Assembly (NCBI GenBank): GCA_046331265.1
Contig: JAXLRE010000003.1
Location: 124,001-188,000 of the forward strand
DNA: 64,000 nt
Direction of reading: 5' to 3'
DNA from: JAGPDB01 sp046331265
GTDB taxonomy: Bacteria; Actinomycetota; Acidimicrobiia; IMCC26256; JAGPDB01
Shown here: in pieces, positions 44,344 through 53,456 of the stretch
How positions within the stretch are numbered: position 1 is the first letter of the stretch
Layout of the letters: every line of letters begins with the position of its first letter
The notes under the pieces: generated by a model
Database searches by the model: none
The model's input: only the letters and a program-made list of their open reading frames with translations
What the model was told of the DNA's origin: nothing
Program-made: the position numbers and the translations under genes

Positions 44344-45690
44344 TTAGTTAACGCCGTCTTTAGGACCAAAGTTTCTTTGAAATGGATGCTGACCATATTG
44401 GTCAAAATCTCCATAACCTCTATCTACTGTATTTACAGATTGAGGTGGAGCAATTGGCTCGGCATCTTTATCAGCCGCTGCCCGACGATCATGTGCGTGA
44501 CCAAGAGATCGAGTTTTTGCAGCACCAACAGAAATATCATCATGATTATTTGTAGCTCTGCCGTCTGCATCATAAGCGACAACACGGTGATAGTCAGGAG
44601 TGACAGAAGTAGGAGTACTTGTAATTTCAAGGTTACGTTGTTCTAAATCTTGCTCGTCTACGTAGTTGCCTTCAAGATCGACGGTTGGTGCTTTTGGTGG
44701 TTGATCAGATTGCGTAGCGAGTCCATGTTGTCGCGCATGCTGATCTTCTAAGAACTTTGCAGTGGTCGGATCTAAGTTTGTTCGGTCTCTCTCGATTTGC
44801 TGACCAACTGCATCTCGTTCTTGGCTAGCGAGTTCAGCTGCTTCTCTTTGAGAAATTTCTCTTGCTTCGTCTTGTTGTCTTTGCTGTTCAGCTCTCATGT
44901 CAGCAATTACTTTGTCACGTTTAGCTTGTTCAGCCAAAAATGCTGCTGTAATTTCTGCTGCTAATTGTTGCGCTTTAGCTTGTTCAACGCCTTGTTGCAC
45001 TGCATTGTTTGCAATATTGTGTTGAAGGGCAACACGAAGGTCAGTAATGTCTCTTGCGACTTCAAAATCTTGTTCAGCTGTACGAAATGCATTAGATTGA
45101 TCTTTTGGTTTTTCAGTTACAGCCTCAACAACTTCTCTTGCAGTTTGTAAATCGTTTTCAATTTTATGTTCTAGCTCTGGTTTTACATCATATGTTTCGT
45201 AGATTTCTGCGAACATAGCTTTTTGGCGAGCTTGTTCAAAGGTCGATGCTCGATCGATAGCACTTTTGTTTTGAAAAGGTGTATTTGCCACAGGACTTTG
45301 AACTCTGCTTGCAAAACCATTTACTACTGGTGTTGAAATTCCATTTTGTCTAGCTGCTTCTTCAAATTTTGCGAGACTTTGTTGTAGTTGTTCGCGAAGT
45401 TGGTCATCTTGTAACGCATCTTTTGCAACTGAAACTGCCGCTAAGCCAACTACTGTATCCTTAACTACTTCAGCAGCAAATGAAGGCTGTTTTTTTTGTG
45501 CCTCTGCAAATTGTTTTTGACGCAACAAAGCTTGACGTTGAAGTTCTTTTTGACGTTCTGCTTCTTTAAGCTGAGCCGCTATGAGTTCTTGCTGATGCTT
45601 ACGAAATATTTCTGCTTGTGATGCACCTGGAACTACACCCTCAACATGGCCATCACTTTGGCCTCCATGATCTAGATGTATACTCGACAT
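44344..45690 (-). CDS. Gln/Ala-rich coiled-coil protein of unknown function
   Basis: 448 residues, not recognised. No signal peptide and no membrane helix apart from a short hydrophobic stretch near 75-90 (VVKDTVVGLAAVSVAKDAL). Long helical, heptad-like segments rich in Gln, Ala and Glu at about 25-120 and 150-320 (for example AEQAKRDKVIADMRAEQQRQQ) suggest an extended coiled coil. A low-complexity C-terminal 110 residues is rich in Asp, His, Asn and Pro. The start has GGAGG and a well-formed promoter with an 11-13 bp palindrome in its spacer. It lies 109 bp downstream of another unknown gene and near lexA. A structural or scaffold role is plausible but unproven. Confidence 0.75.
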   Translation of the reverse strand: MSSIHLDHGGQSDGHVEGVVPGASQAEIFRKHQQELIAAQLKEAERQKELQRQALLRQKQFAEAQKKQPSFAAEVVKDTVVGLAAVSVAKDALQDDQLREQLQQSLAKFEEAARQNGISTPVVNGFASRVQSPVANTPFQNKSAIDRASTFEQARQKAMFAEIYETYDVKPELEHKIENDLQTAREVVEAVTEKPKDQSNAFRTAEQDFEVARDITDLRVALQHNIANNAVQQGVEQAKAQQLAAEITAAFLAEQAKRDKVIADMRAEQQRQQDEAREISQREAAELASQERDAVGQQIERDRTNLDPTTAKFLEDQHARQHGLATQSDQPPKAPTVDLEGNYVDEQDLEQRNLEITSTPTSVTPDYHRVVAYDADGRATNNHDDISVGAAKTRSLGHAHDRRAAADKDAEPIAPPQSVNTVDRGYGDFDQYGQHPFQRNFGPKDGVN

Positions 45691-45718
45691 TTTGCCTCCG
45701 CGCGTGCAATCTGCCTTG

Positions 45719-45747
45719 ATTTTATAACGACGTTATGAATATGACAA
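45719..45747 (-). promoter_or_regulatory. consensus-like promoter with palindromic spacer for the coiled-coil gene
   Basis: On the minus strand TTGTCA (45742-45747), a 17-bp spacer and TAAAAT (45719-45724) form a near-consensus promoter 28 bp before the ATG. The palindrome ATAACG-A-CGTTAT (45724-45736) overlaps the -10 edge and spacer and could be a repressor site. Confidence 0.65.
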
Positions 45748-45799
45748 GGGAAAATACGCATAATTCGCGCTATTCGTTGTTGAAAAAACTAAAAATTAT

Positions 45800-46264
45800 T
45801 TAAAGTGATCGACCAAGACCGCGGCTTAAAGTCATTTTTGTAGTTAGAGGTTCAGCTACTGCTGTAACGTAAATTCTCCAAGCGTCAATAGCTGCTCTGT
45901 CTATAGACAATCCACCAACTATTCCAGTAAAAACATCACCAGGTAAAGATTTTGCTTTTTCTTTTAAGGTTGCAGCCATGCCTATTGGTGCATCAAAATC
46001 GATCCCGTCTTCAGGCCAAAGGACTTTGCTAGGAGAACTTAAAGCTGTTGATGCGTTTCCAGCACCGACTTCAGCAAGTTTTTTGCCAATGGTAGCTTTA
46101 GCTGCTTTTTCGTATTCAGAACCAGATCGGTATTTGCTTGGGCCTTTTAATTTCGAGATGAGAGCATTGCCATTTGAATGTGTTATTGCACGTGTTAAAG
46201 CATCTTGTAAAAGAGTAGAGCCTTGAGGATCTACATTTACATTGCCGTATGTATTAGGTGCCAC
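45800..46264 (-). CDS. small protein of unknown function upstream of the coiled-coil gene
   Basis: 154 residues, GTG start with GAGGGCGG upstream. No signal peptide or obvious membrane helix. Basic, with Gly/Ser/Ala-rich segments (LISKLKGPSKYRSGSEYEKAAKATIGKKLAEVG) and a hydrophobic patch near 108-135 (GDVFTGIVGGLSIDRAAIDAWRIYVTAVAE). I do not recognise the family. It precedes the coiled-coil gene on the same strand; the two may form a functional pair. An AT-rich region with GGATAAT lies upstream and may be its promoter. Confidence 0.65.
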   Translation of the reverse strand: MAPNTYGNVNVDPQGSTLLQDALTRAITHSNGNALISKLKGPSKYRSGSEYEKAAKATIGKKLAEVGAGNASTALSSPSKVLWPEDGIDFDAPIGMAATLKEKAKSLPGDVFTGIVGGLSIDRAAIDAWRIYVTAVAEPLTTKMTLSRGLGRSL

Positions 46265-46355
46265 TGTTCCGCCCTCGTGAAAGTAGAGATATATATTATC
46301 CTATATCGGCAGGATAAAAAACAACTTTCGTACCAATTTTCAGTAAGGACTACCT

Positions 46356-46406
46356 ATGGGACTTTGTGACCAAAAAGGACAATTAAGTAATATAAATTAT
46401 TTATAG
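46356..46406 (+). CDS. possible 16-codon small ORF antisense to the lexA 3' end
   Basis: An ATG with AAGGAC five bases upstream opens a 16-codon frame (MGLCDQKGQLSNINYL) that ends inside the 3' end of the opposite-strand lexA. The spacing of the ribosome-binding site is good, but there is no other support. Confidence 0.2.
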   Translation: MGLCDQKGQLSNINYL

Positions 46407-47045
46407 ACGACGTAAAACTGTTACTACTTTTCCATAAATATCAACTTCGTTGGCATTTTGAACAATATCAGTAAGAGTAGGGTTTTGTGGCCTCAGTATG
46501 ACTTGGTTTCCTTTTTGTATAAAGGTCTTTACTGTGGCTTCGTCGTCGTTGATGCTTGCAACGACAATGTCGCCATTATTCGCAGTTTTTTGTTGCCGCA
46601 CAACTACGAAATCTCCATCAAAAATGCCTGCATCGATCATGGAATCACCGCGTACTTTTAACATAAATAAAGCTCCATCGCCTGTAAAGTCTTGTGGAAG
46701 AGGGTAGCTTTCTTCAATGTTTTCTTCAGCTAATACCCCTGTACCTGCAGCAACATTACCTATTAAGGGTATGTGTTTAACAGGGCGTCTTTCTGTGACT
46801 GCTCCAGAAGATGATTCGTATAAAACTTCCATAGCTCGAGGTTTTGTTGGGTCACGTTTTATATAACCTTTATCTTCGAGCGTATTTAGATGATTGTGGA
46901 CTGTTGCCGGCGAGGTTAATCCTAATGCTGTAGCAATTTCCCTAACGCTAGGGGGATAGCCTTTGTCTCGAAGGTTTTCGTCGATATATTCAAGAACTTC
47001 TTTTTGGCGAGGTGTTAAACCACTGCGATGCTTAATGGCTGGCAT
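46401..47045 (-). CDS. lexA: SOS repressor LexA
   Basis: 214 residues. N-terminal winged helix (about 8-72) with RQKEVLEYIDENLRDKGYPPSVREIATALGLTSPATVHNHLN. The self-cleavage site is Ala100-Gly101 in GNVAAGTG. The catalytic dyad is Ser135 (VRGDSM) and Lys173 (ATVK). LexA represses DNA-damage genes until RecA filaments stimulate its cleavage. The gene has AAAGGA upstream and two LexA boxes over its promoter. Targets visible here are lexA itself, recA and the LysM gene at 54918. Confidence 0.98.
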   Translation of the reverse strand: MPAIKHRSGLTPRQKEVLEYIDENLRDKGYPPSVREIATALGLTSPATVHNHLNTLEDKGYIKRDPTKPRAMEVLYESSSGAVTERRPVKHIPLIGNVAAGTGVLAEENIEESYPLPQDFTGDGALFMLKVRGDSMIDAGIFDGDFVVVRQQKTANNGDIVVASINDDEATVKTFIQKGNQVILRPQNPTLTDIVQNANEVDIYGKVVTVLRRL

Positions 47046-47071
47046 GGTATTCCTTTCGATTAGATTTCACA

Positions 47072-47112
47072 ACTATAGGGCGCACAGGTGTTCGCGTCAA
47101 ACATTTGTTCGT
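47072..47112 (-). promoter_or_regulatory. lexA promoter with two LexA boxes
   Basis: On the minus strand TTGACG (47095-47100), 17 bp, TATAGT (47072-47077). Box 1, GCGCACAGGTGTTCGC (47080-47095), fills the spacer; box 2, TCAAACATTTGTTCGT (47097-47112), overlaps the -35. Both match the actinobacterial consensus TCGAACRNRYGTTYGA at most positions. The arrangement predicts autorepression. Confidence 0.85.
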
Positions 47113-47271
47113 ATTCAGCTACTTGCGGTGATTGTTAAATTTTCTATTGGTTACAAAAACGGACAAAACACCCACTTATCGTAATGAAAATTACAAATAT
47201 ATTAAATAAATCAAAGCTCCTTGCCGAGTTATTTAAAGGAAAAGGGAGACTTTAACTTAAGGGAATTTGAT
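47113..47271 (+). other. intergenic region upstream of the giant surface protein
   Basis: AT-rich region between the lexA boxes and the surface-protein gene. It holds a small dyad GTAAT-GAAA-ATTAC (47181-47194) just before TATATT (47198-47203), a candidate -10. AAGGGA stands 8 bases before the ATG at 47272. Confidence 0.4.
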
Positions 47272-50200
47272 ATGAAACTCAATATTAATAGAGTTTTTAA
47301 AGAACTAAGTAAGTTTAGTTTTATCTCGCATGCAATAACGAAGATCAAAAATGTGAAGTCTGATAGAGATGAAAAATCTTTTAACTTATTGATTATTCGT
47401 TCAACAGCTTTAGTCCTCTCTGTATTATTAATTGGTTTTCTAATTTTCTCTGGTTCATCAGAAGCATTTTCATCAACATGGCATCAAACGCAATGGAATG
47501 GTGGGGTCGGATCATCGACAACAAATCAATATAGTTCGGCAACTGGAATTGATGATTCAACAAGCGGACAATTCTCACTATCGACTCAAGAAAAAATTAC
47601 GAATGGTTCGTTTGACTCAAATACAAATAACTGGGGACATGGTTTAACGGAAATTGCCCCCGAGCTAGTTGCTAGCAGTATAAAGACGGCTGCAACAGCT
47701 ACAACTCATTCGCTTACATATGCGAGTACACCACAAGTTGGAAATTTACTTGTCGCAACAATCGGATTTAATGGTAACCCAGGAACTGTAGGTGTTCCTA
47801 CAGGTTGGGTCAAAGCAACCGAATCATTTATAAACAATTCGGCAATCTTGGGTCGAGTAGCTATATATTATAAAGTTGTTCAATCAGGAGATCCCTCTAG
47901 TTTTACCGTAACAAACTCAACAAGTACTGCAGTCAATTTCAATATAATGGAATTAACAGGTGTGGATCTTACAGATCCTGTTGATAGAACGTCAACGGTC
48001 AACAGTGGTGCATCATCAACAACAAGCACGGCAATTCCGAATACGTTAGAAACAAGAAGAGCGAAGGCGATTTCAGTTGCTGGTGTAGTTTACGAAAGCT
48101 CATCTGCGTTTACTTCTTGGTCAAATAGTTTTATAAATACAAATGCAACAGCTGCATATGGATATAGTGCAAGTAAAGTTTTGTCAACAAAACAACAAGT
48201 CAGTACAACCTTCACTGCAGTAACGGCTAGAAGAAATGCTGGAGCACTTGTTGTATTCAGAGGAGCTTTAACTTCTCAACAAAATACAATTATTCCTGGG
48301 GTTGTGCAGAGTAAACATTATGCGACAGAGTTCTCGCATGCTCTTACTTTAAATTCAGCTCCGACTGTTGGAAATGTTTTAGTCGCTGCTGTTTCTTATG
48401 CAGGTAACCCAGGAACAATACGTTTACCTTCTGGTTGGGTTCAATCTGTAAGTGTAACTAATACAAGTTCATTGGGTCGTGTTGAGATTTACCATAAAGT
48501 TGTTCAATCTGGAGATCCACAAACTTTTGTGATTTATACCAGTACAGCTTCAGTCGTTAACTATACCTTACATGAACTGTCTGGCATAGATACTTCAAAT
48601 CCGCTAGACGTAACATCGAGCGTTCAAAGTGCAGCTACAACATTAGCAACAGTTAATATACCCGCAACTGCAACAACTTCAACTGCAAATGCTATAGCCA
48701 TTGCTCGCGTTAAGTTCGATAATACTTCGGCATACACTTCATGGTCGAATGGTTTTTCAAATGTTGTTGCAACAACAAACTATGGTTATACCGGTACAAA
48801 AATTTTGTCATCAACACAAGCCGTATCAACAACGTTTACTGGTGTTACTGCAAGACGAAATGCAGGTGCAGTTGCAGTATATAAAGCAGCACCTTCTGCA
48901 ACACCGGCTATAGTGCAAACCAAGGTTTTCACTTATAACACTTCTACAGCATTAGCAGTTCAATACGATTATCAACCTAAAAAGGGCAATACTTTATTTG
49001 CTACATTTAATACCAGATCAAATGTCGGAGATGTAACAGCACCTTCTGGTTGGACTCAAGTTGCTTATTCTGAATCAGCCAGTGGTCGTGCAACATATTT
49101 ATATTCAAAAGTTGCAACAGCTTCAGAAAGTATTGATCAGTTTTTCAATATGCAGTATTCAAACTCTGGATCAATAGCAATTTATGAAGTGCGTGGTATT
49201 TATGCTTCTAGTGCATTAGATAGGCTGTCGACTTTTGCTAATCAAAGTTCTAACCCAATAACATTTTCAATATCGGCTCCTACTCAAAACAGTGCATTCA
49301 TACTTGGTGCAATGGGATCGAGCACAACATCGGGATATCCAACAGCTTGGTCAACGAATGGTTTTTCAACAATATTTGGTGTAACAGCATCGGAATTTCA
49401 AAGCGGTCACATAATTCAATCGACAGCATCTGCTTATAACTTGTCTTTTGTGAATGCTTCAGCTCGTATAGTGCAAGGTTATCTTGCGGCGTTTAAAGCT
49501 GGTGGAAACTATGTTGACCTTTCGACTAACACAGACATAAAGCGATCAGGGGCTTCGTCAGCGAAAGTCGTTGCTTCCCCGTATACTGATGCAAGATTTA
49601 CTCAGTCAATAAATGTTGGAGATACGGAAACCTACACTATCTCGACTTATGTATATTCTGACGGAAGTGCAATTGACAATAGTGTTGCGCAACTTTATTT
49701 TGATGGTGCAGCTATAACAACTAACTATCAATCAGTTGGTAGTGGATGGTATAAATTAAGTGCAGATGTTGGTGGACGGGCAGAAAATATTGATTATGGT
49801 TTAGAAATAAAATCTTCTAGCACTGTTTATGTTGATGACTTTAGTGTTAATCGTTATTCAGCCACAGGTACATTAACTTCTAATGTTTTTGACACTGAAA
49901 GATTATCTAATTGGGGTGCGCTTAATTATGTAACTTCTGGATCAGGAACAGTAGCTGTTAAAGCAAGAAGTTCTAACGATCCAAATATGTTGGGTGCTCC
50001 AAACTTCTCTACATGTACTGCCATTGTTTCAGGCGCTGATATGTCGAGTGGAACAAATGGTTGTGTTACTGATGCTGAACGATATGTTCAATATCAAGTT
50101 CTTTTAACGAGAGCTTCAGGCTTATCACCAGTATTTGAAGATATAACAATTGACTATGTTGGCGCTGACCAGACTCCACCAGATTCAAATGCAAGCAATA

Positions 50201-52764
50201 TTGAAATGTTCAAATCTGATGGTGGTGATTCAGTCTCACTAAATGGTTGGACAAACGGTAACACTCCATATTTCACTTGGGATTCTGGTGTCGATAACGC
50301 AGGTGGTATTGGTGTTGTTGGATACTGTGTATATTTAGGAACAGACGAGACCGCAGATCCGATAACAACTAAAGGTATGTTAGGCACAGGGGATTTAGAA
50401 GTTAGAAGTTCATGTCCTTATGCAACCGCTAATTCACACTTGGATACAAGTTTGCCTGATGTTCTATCAACGCAATTGACAACATCGAACACGCCTTATT
50501 ACTTAAACATTAAAGCTATCGATGGTAACGACAATATATATACTGGTAGCGCTGAATCATTCCACTTCAGATTTGATAACACTGCACCAACTAATCCAGC
50601 ATTCATTAATGCGCCATCAAACTTTATTAATACTAAACATGCAACATTAACTTGGCCAACATCGGGTGGATCAGCTGCTGCAGACTCGAATTCAGGTATT
50701 GCAGGTTTGCAGTATCGAATTGGTGGCTCTGGAACTTGGTATGGTGATAGCCATAGCGGTACACAAGCTTTCGATGATTTGTTGGCAAACGATGGAAGCT
50801 ACGATACTCAGAGTTCTCCAGACTATGCAGACCTTATTGAAGGAAGTAATGTTATTTATTTCCGATCATATGACCAAGCTGGAAATGTTTCTATTGGTAC
50901 TGTAACTACAGTATTAAAAGTTAATACTGCTGGCGCCCCAAGTGCTCCACAAAACTTAGAAGCAACACCTTCTACAAATACAACAAACTCATTCGCATTC
51001 TCTTGGATTGCTCCAGCAACATTTGTTGGTAACGAAAATAACTTAACTTATTGCTATACGATCAATGCATTGCCTACAGTAACAAACTGTACGTTTACCG
51101 CTGCTGGAGTTACTTCAATTCCGGCAGGAGCTTATGCAACTCAACCAGGTGTAAATGTTATTTATGTTGTTGCTCGCGATGAATCAAGTTCGATCAACTA
51201 TTCAACCTTTGCAACGGCAGAATTTACTGCAAATACAGCTGCTCCAGGTTTGCCTCTTAATACCGATATCGCAGATACGAGTGTTAGAGCTTCATCTAAC
51301 TGGCGACTTGTCATAAGTTGGGAGACACCAGATGATGTGGGCGCAGGTATTGCTTCGTATCAAGTTTATAGATCAACTGATCAATCGGCATGGTCTAAAG
51401 CTGGTTCTACAAGTGGTTCAAGCTATGTTGATACATCGTTATCTCAGGTTGAGTATTTCTATAAAGTTCGTGCATGCGATTCGGCAAATAACTGTGGTGC
51501 ATACTCATCAATAATTAGTGAAACTCCAACTGGTCGATATACAACTCCACCATTGTTAACAACAGCAGGTGGAAGTGCACGAGTATCTGATATTCAAACG
51601 AGATCAGCAAAATTCAGTTGGTCTACAGATAGAAATGCAGACACAAAGATTGCATTTGGAACAACTAGCGGTCAATATGGTTCAACAGAAGCATACAATT
51701 CTGTACAAACTACTGACCATGAGATTGATATTGATAACTTAACACCAGGGACAACATATTATTTTGTAGCAAGATGGACTGATACTGACGGAAATACAGG
51801 TACTACAACTGAGCAAGTATTTTCTACTTTGCCTCCACCAACAGTTGAAGATGTAAATGCAATCGAAATAGCTTTGACATCAGCGACTGTTCAATACACA
51901 ACGACTGGCGCAGCAAAAGTTAAGGTTTACTATGGTCAAACAAGTGGCTTTGGTGCTGTCATTGAGAGCTCTACATCTTTAACTAAGTCAACATATTTGA
52001 CTCAATTGAAAAACTTATTAGATGGTACAAAGTATTTCTATAAGATAAATACATTCGATGCGAGTGGATTCGAATATGATGGCACGACCCTTACTTTTGA
52101 AACTCCTCCTGCACCTAAGATAATTAATTTGAGGTTCCAGCCAGTAGAAGGAGAAAAGTCAAGTACTCAATTAATAACTTGGGAAACGAATGTTCCTGCT
52201 ACATCTGAATTGTCTTACGGAATACTTGGCGGTGAGACTCTTACTGCATTAGATACAACACTAACTTTAAGTCACTCAATACAAATTAAAGATCTTGTCG
52301 ATGATTCTAATTATTCCCTCGTTGCTAGATCTCGAGATGCTAAATCTAATTTAGCAACATCAGATACGCAGACATTTAAGACAGAACTTGATACTCGTCC
52401 ACCTAAAGTTTCAGATGTTATCGTTTCAACAAGCATTAGAGGTGTGGGTGGAGAAGCAAGAGGACAGATTATTGTTTCTTGGAAGACTGATGAACCTGCA
52501 ACAAGTCAAGTTTCATATGGTGAAGGTACTTCTGGTGATGTTGGTAGTTCAACAACTCAAGACGGAAGATTGACACTTGATCATGCAGTTGTGATATCAG
52601 ATCTTTCAACATCGAAAGTGTATACGGTATTGCCAATTTCTTACGATAAAGGACAGAATAAAGCTGTTGGTGATAAACAATCAGCGATTATTGGTAGAGG
52701 ATCTGAAAGTGCTTTAGGAATCATTTTCTCAGTACTTCAAAAGATATTTGGGTTCGGAAAATGA
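47272..52764 (+). CDS. giant repeat-rich surface protein with fibronectin-like domains
   Basis: 1830 residues from ATG 47272, which has AAGGGA upstream; a TTG at 47221 is less likely. A basic cytoplasmic N-terminus and hydrophobic helix (about 39-60) look like an uncleaved anchor or long signal. Three about 200-residue beta-rich repeats follow (about 128-340, 341-544, 545-743; shared GNLLVA..GNPGT..P.GW and TFT.VTARRNAGA). A carbohydrate-binding-like region (about 745-880) and a fibronectin type III stretch (from about 1220) lead to four C-terminal purple-acid-phosphatase/FN3-like repeats (about 1425-1800). The protein ends in a short amphipathic LGIIFSVLQKIFGFGK. It overlaps the ABC ATPase gene by 4 bp. 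The repeat style and tail recall Patescibacteria surface proteins. Confidence 0.85.
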   Translation: MKLNINRVFKELSKFSFISHAITKIKNVKSDRDEKSFNLLIIRSTALVLSVLLIGFLIFSGSSEAFSSTWHQTQWNGGVGSSTTNQYSSATGIDDSTSGQFSLSTQEKITNGSFDSNTNNWGHGLTEIAPELVASSIKTAATATTHSLTYASTPQVGNLLVATIGFNGNPGTVGVPTGWVKATESFINNSAILGRVAIYYKVVQSGDPSSFTVTNSTSTAVNFNIMELTGVDLTDPVDRTSTVNSGASSTTSTAIPNTLETRRAKAISVAGVVYESSSAFTSWSNSFINTNATAAYGYSASKVLSTKQQVSTTFTAVTARRNAGALVVFRGALTSQQNTIIPGVVQSKHYATEFSHALTLNSAPTVGNVLVAAVSYAGNPGTIRLPSGWVQSVSVTNTSSLGRVEIYHKVVQSGDPQTFVIYTSTASVVNYTLHELSGIDTSNPLDVTSSVQSAATTLATVNIPATATTSTANAIAIARVKFDNTSAYTSWSNGFSNVVATTNYGYTGTKILSSTQAVSTTFTGVTARRNAGAVAVYKAAPSATPAIVQTKVFTYNTSTALAVQYDYQPKKGNTLFATFNTRSNVGDVTAPSGWTQVAYSESASGRATYLYSKVATASESIDQFFNMQYSNSGSIAIYEVRGIYASSALDRLSTFANQSSNPITFSISAPTQNSAFILGAMGSSTTSGYPTAWSTNGFSTIFGVTASEFQSGHIIQSTASAYNLSFVNASARIVQGYLAAFKAGGNYVDLSTNTDIKRSGASSAKVVASPYTDARFTQSINVGDTETYTISTYVYSDGSAIDNSVAQLYFDGAAITTNYQSVGSGWYKLSADVGGRAENIDYGLEIKSSSTVYVDDFSVNRYSATGTLTSNVFDTERLSNWGALNYVTSGSGTVAVKARSSNDPNMLGAPNFSTCTAIVSGADMSSGTNGCVTDAERYVQYQVLLTRASGLSPVFEDITIDYVGADQTPPDSNASNIEMFKSDGGDSVSLNGWTNGNTPYFTWDSGVDNAGGIGVVGYCVYLGTDETADPITTKGMLGTGDLEVRSSCPYATANSHLDTSLPDVLSTQLTTSNTPYYLNIKAIDGNDNIYTGSAESFHFRFDNTAPTNPAFINAPSNFINTKHATLTWPTSGGSAAADSNSGIAGLQYRIGGSGTWYGDSHSGTQAFDDLLANDGSYDTQSSPDYADLIEGSNVIYFRSYDQAGNVSIGTVTTVLKVNTAGAPSAPQNLEATPSTNTTNSFAFSWIAPATFVGNENNLTYCYTINALPTVTNCTFTAAGVTSIPAGAYATQPGVNVIYVVARDESSSINYSTFATAEFTANTAAPGLPLNTDIADTSVRASSNWRLVISWETPDDVGAGIASYQVYRSTDQSAWSKAGSTSGSSYVDTSLSQVEYFYKVRACDSANNCGAYSSIISETPTGRYTTPPLLTTAGGSARVSDIQTRSAKFSWSTDRNADTKIAFGTTSGQYGSTEAYNSVQTTDHEIDIDNLTPGTTYYFVARWTDTDGNTGTTTEQVFSTLPPPTVEDVNAIEIALTSATVQYTTTGAAKVKVYYGQTSGFGAVIESSTSLTKSTYLTQLKNLLDGTKYFYKINTFDASGFEYDGTTLTFETPPAPKIINLRFQPVEGEKSSTQLITWETNVPATSELSYGILGGETLTALDTTLTLSHSIQIKDLVDDSNYSLVARSRDAKSNLATSDTQTFKTELDTRPPKVSDVIVSTSIRGVGGEARGQIIVSWKTDEPATSQVSYGEGTSGDVGSSTTQDGRLTLDHAVVISDLSTSKVYTVLPISYDKGQNKAVGDKQSAIIGRGSESALGIIFSVLQKIFGFGK

Positions 52765-53456
52765 GCAATCTAATTAAATTCAGTCACGTATTTAAATCGT
52801 TTCATGTTAAAAACGGAGCCGTTAACGTTCTTAAAGACATTAGTTTTACTGTTCCAAAAGGAAGTTTTACGATATTGTTTGGTCCATCGGGTAGTGGTAA
52901 GTCAACAATATTAAATACCATTCTTGGTCTAGAACCTCCAACTTCTGGTCGTGTGGATGTAAATGACATTAACTTGTATTCGTTGTCAAGTGATCAACGA
53001 GCAAAATTTAGAACACATTTTGTCGGAATGGTTACGCAAGACAATTATTGGGTTAATTCATTGTCCGTTATTGATAATGTTGCTTTGCCTCTCTACTTGT
53101 GTGGATATCCGAGAACGAAAGCAAGAAAAATGGCCAAGAGAAGTGTTGAAAATATTCAGCTTGAACGTTATTTAAACTCTAGACCTACAGTATTGTCGGG
53201 TGGTGAGCAACAAAGAATTTCTGTTGCCAGAGCTACTGTGAAAAATCCTGAAATAATTATTGCTGATGAACCTACTGGGAACTTAGATACAAAAAGTGGA
53301 AATCTGGTTTTAAATCTTTTGCTAAATCAAACAGGTAAAGATAAAACAACTGTTGTTATGGTTACACACAACCCTGACTTTTTGCAATACGCAAACAACG
53401 TTCTAATGATCAAAGACGGAGTAATGGAACAAACGAATGATTTTGGGGAGGGATAA
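52761..53456 (+). CDS. MacB/LolD-type ABC transporter ATPase
   Basis: 231 residues with a full set of motifs: Walker A GPSGSGKST, signature LSGGEQQRISVARA, Walker B IIIADEPTGNLD and switch VTHN. MacB/LolD/FtsE-type ATPases drive a mechanotransmission permease rather than classic import. It overlaps the giant surface gene by 4 bp (ATGA) and shares one base with the permease gene, so the three are translationally coupled. Likely function: export, processing or extraction of the coupled surface protein or of a lipid-linked substrate. Confidence 0.9.
   Translation: MSNLIKFSHVFKSFHVKNGAVNVLKDISFTVPKGSFTILFGPSGSGKSTILNTILGLEPPTSGRVDVNDINLYSLSSDQRAKFRTHFVGMVTQDNYWVNSLSVIDNVALPLYLCGYPRTKARKMAKRSVENIQLERYLNSRPTVLSGGEQQRISVARATVKNPEIIIADEPTGNLDTKSGNLVLNLLLNQTGKDKTTVVMVTHNPDFLQYANNVLMIKDGVMEQTNDFGEG

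Noticed and set aside
48000..49500. CRISPR-like or satellite repeat within the giant surface gene
   Set aside because: The three repeats are protein-level, about 200 residues each and diverged; there are no short direct repeats with spacers.
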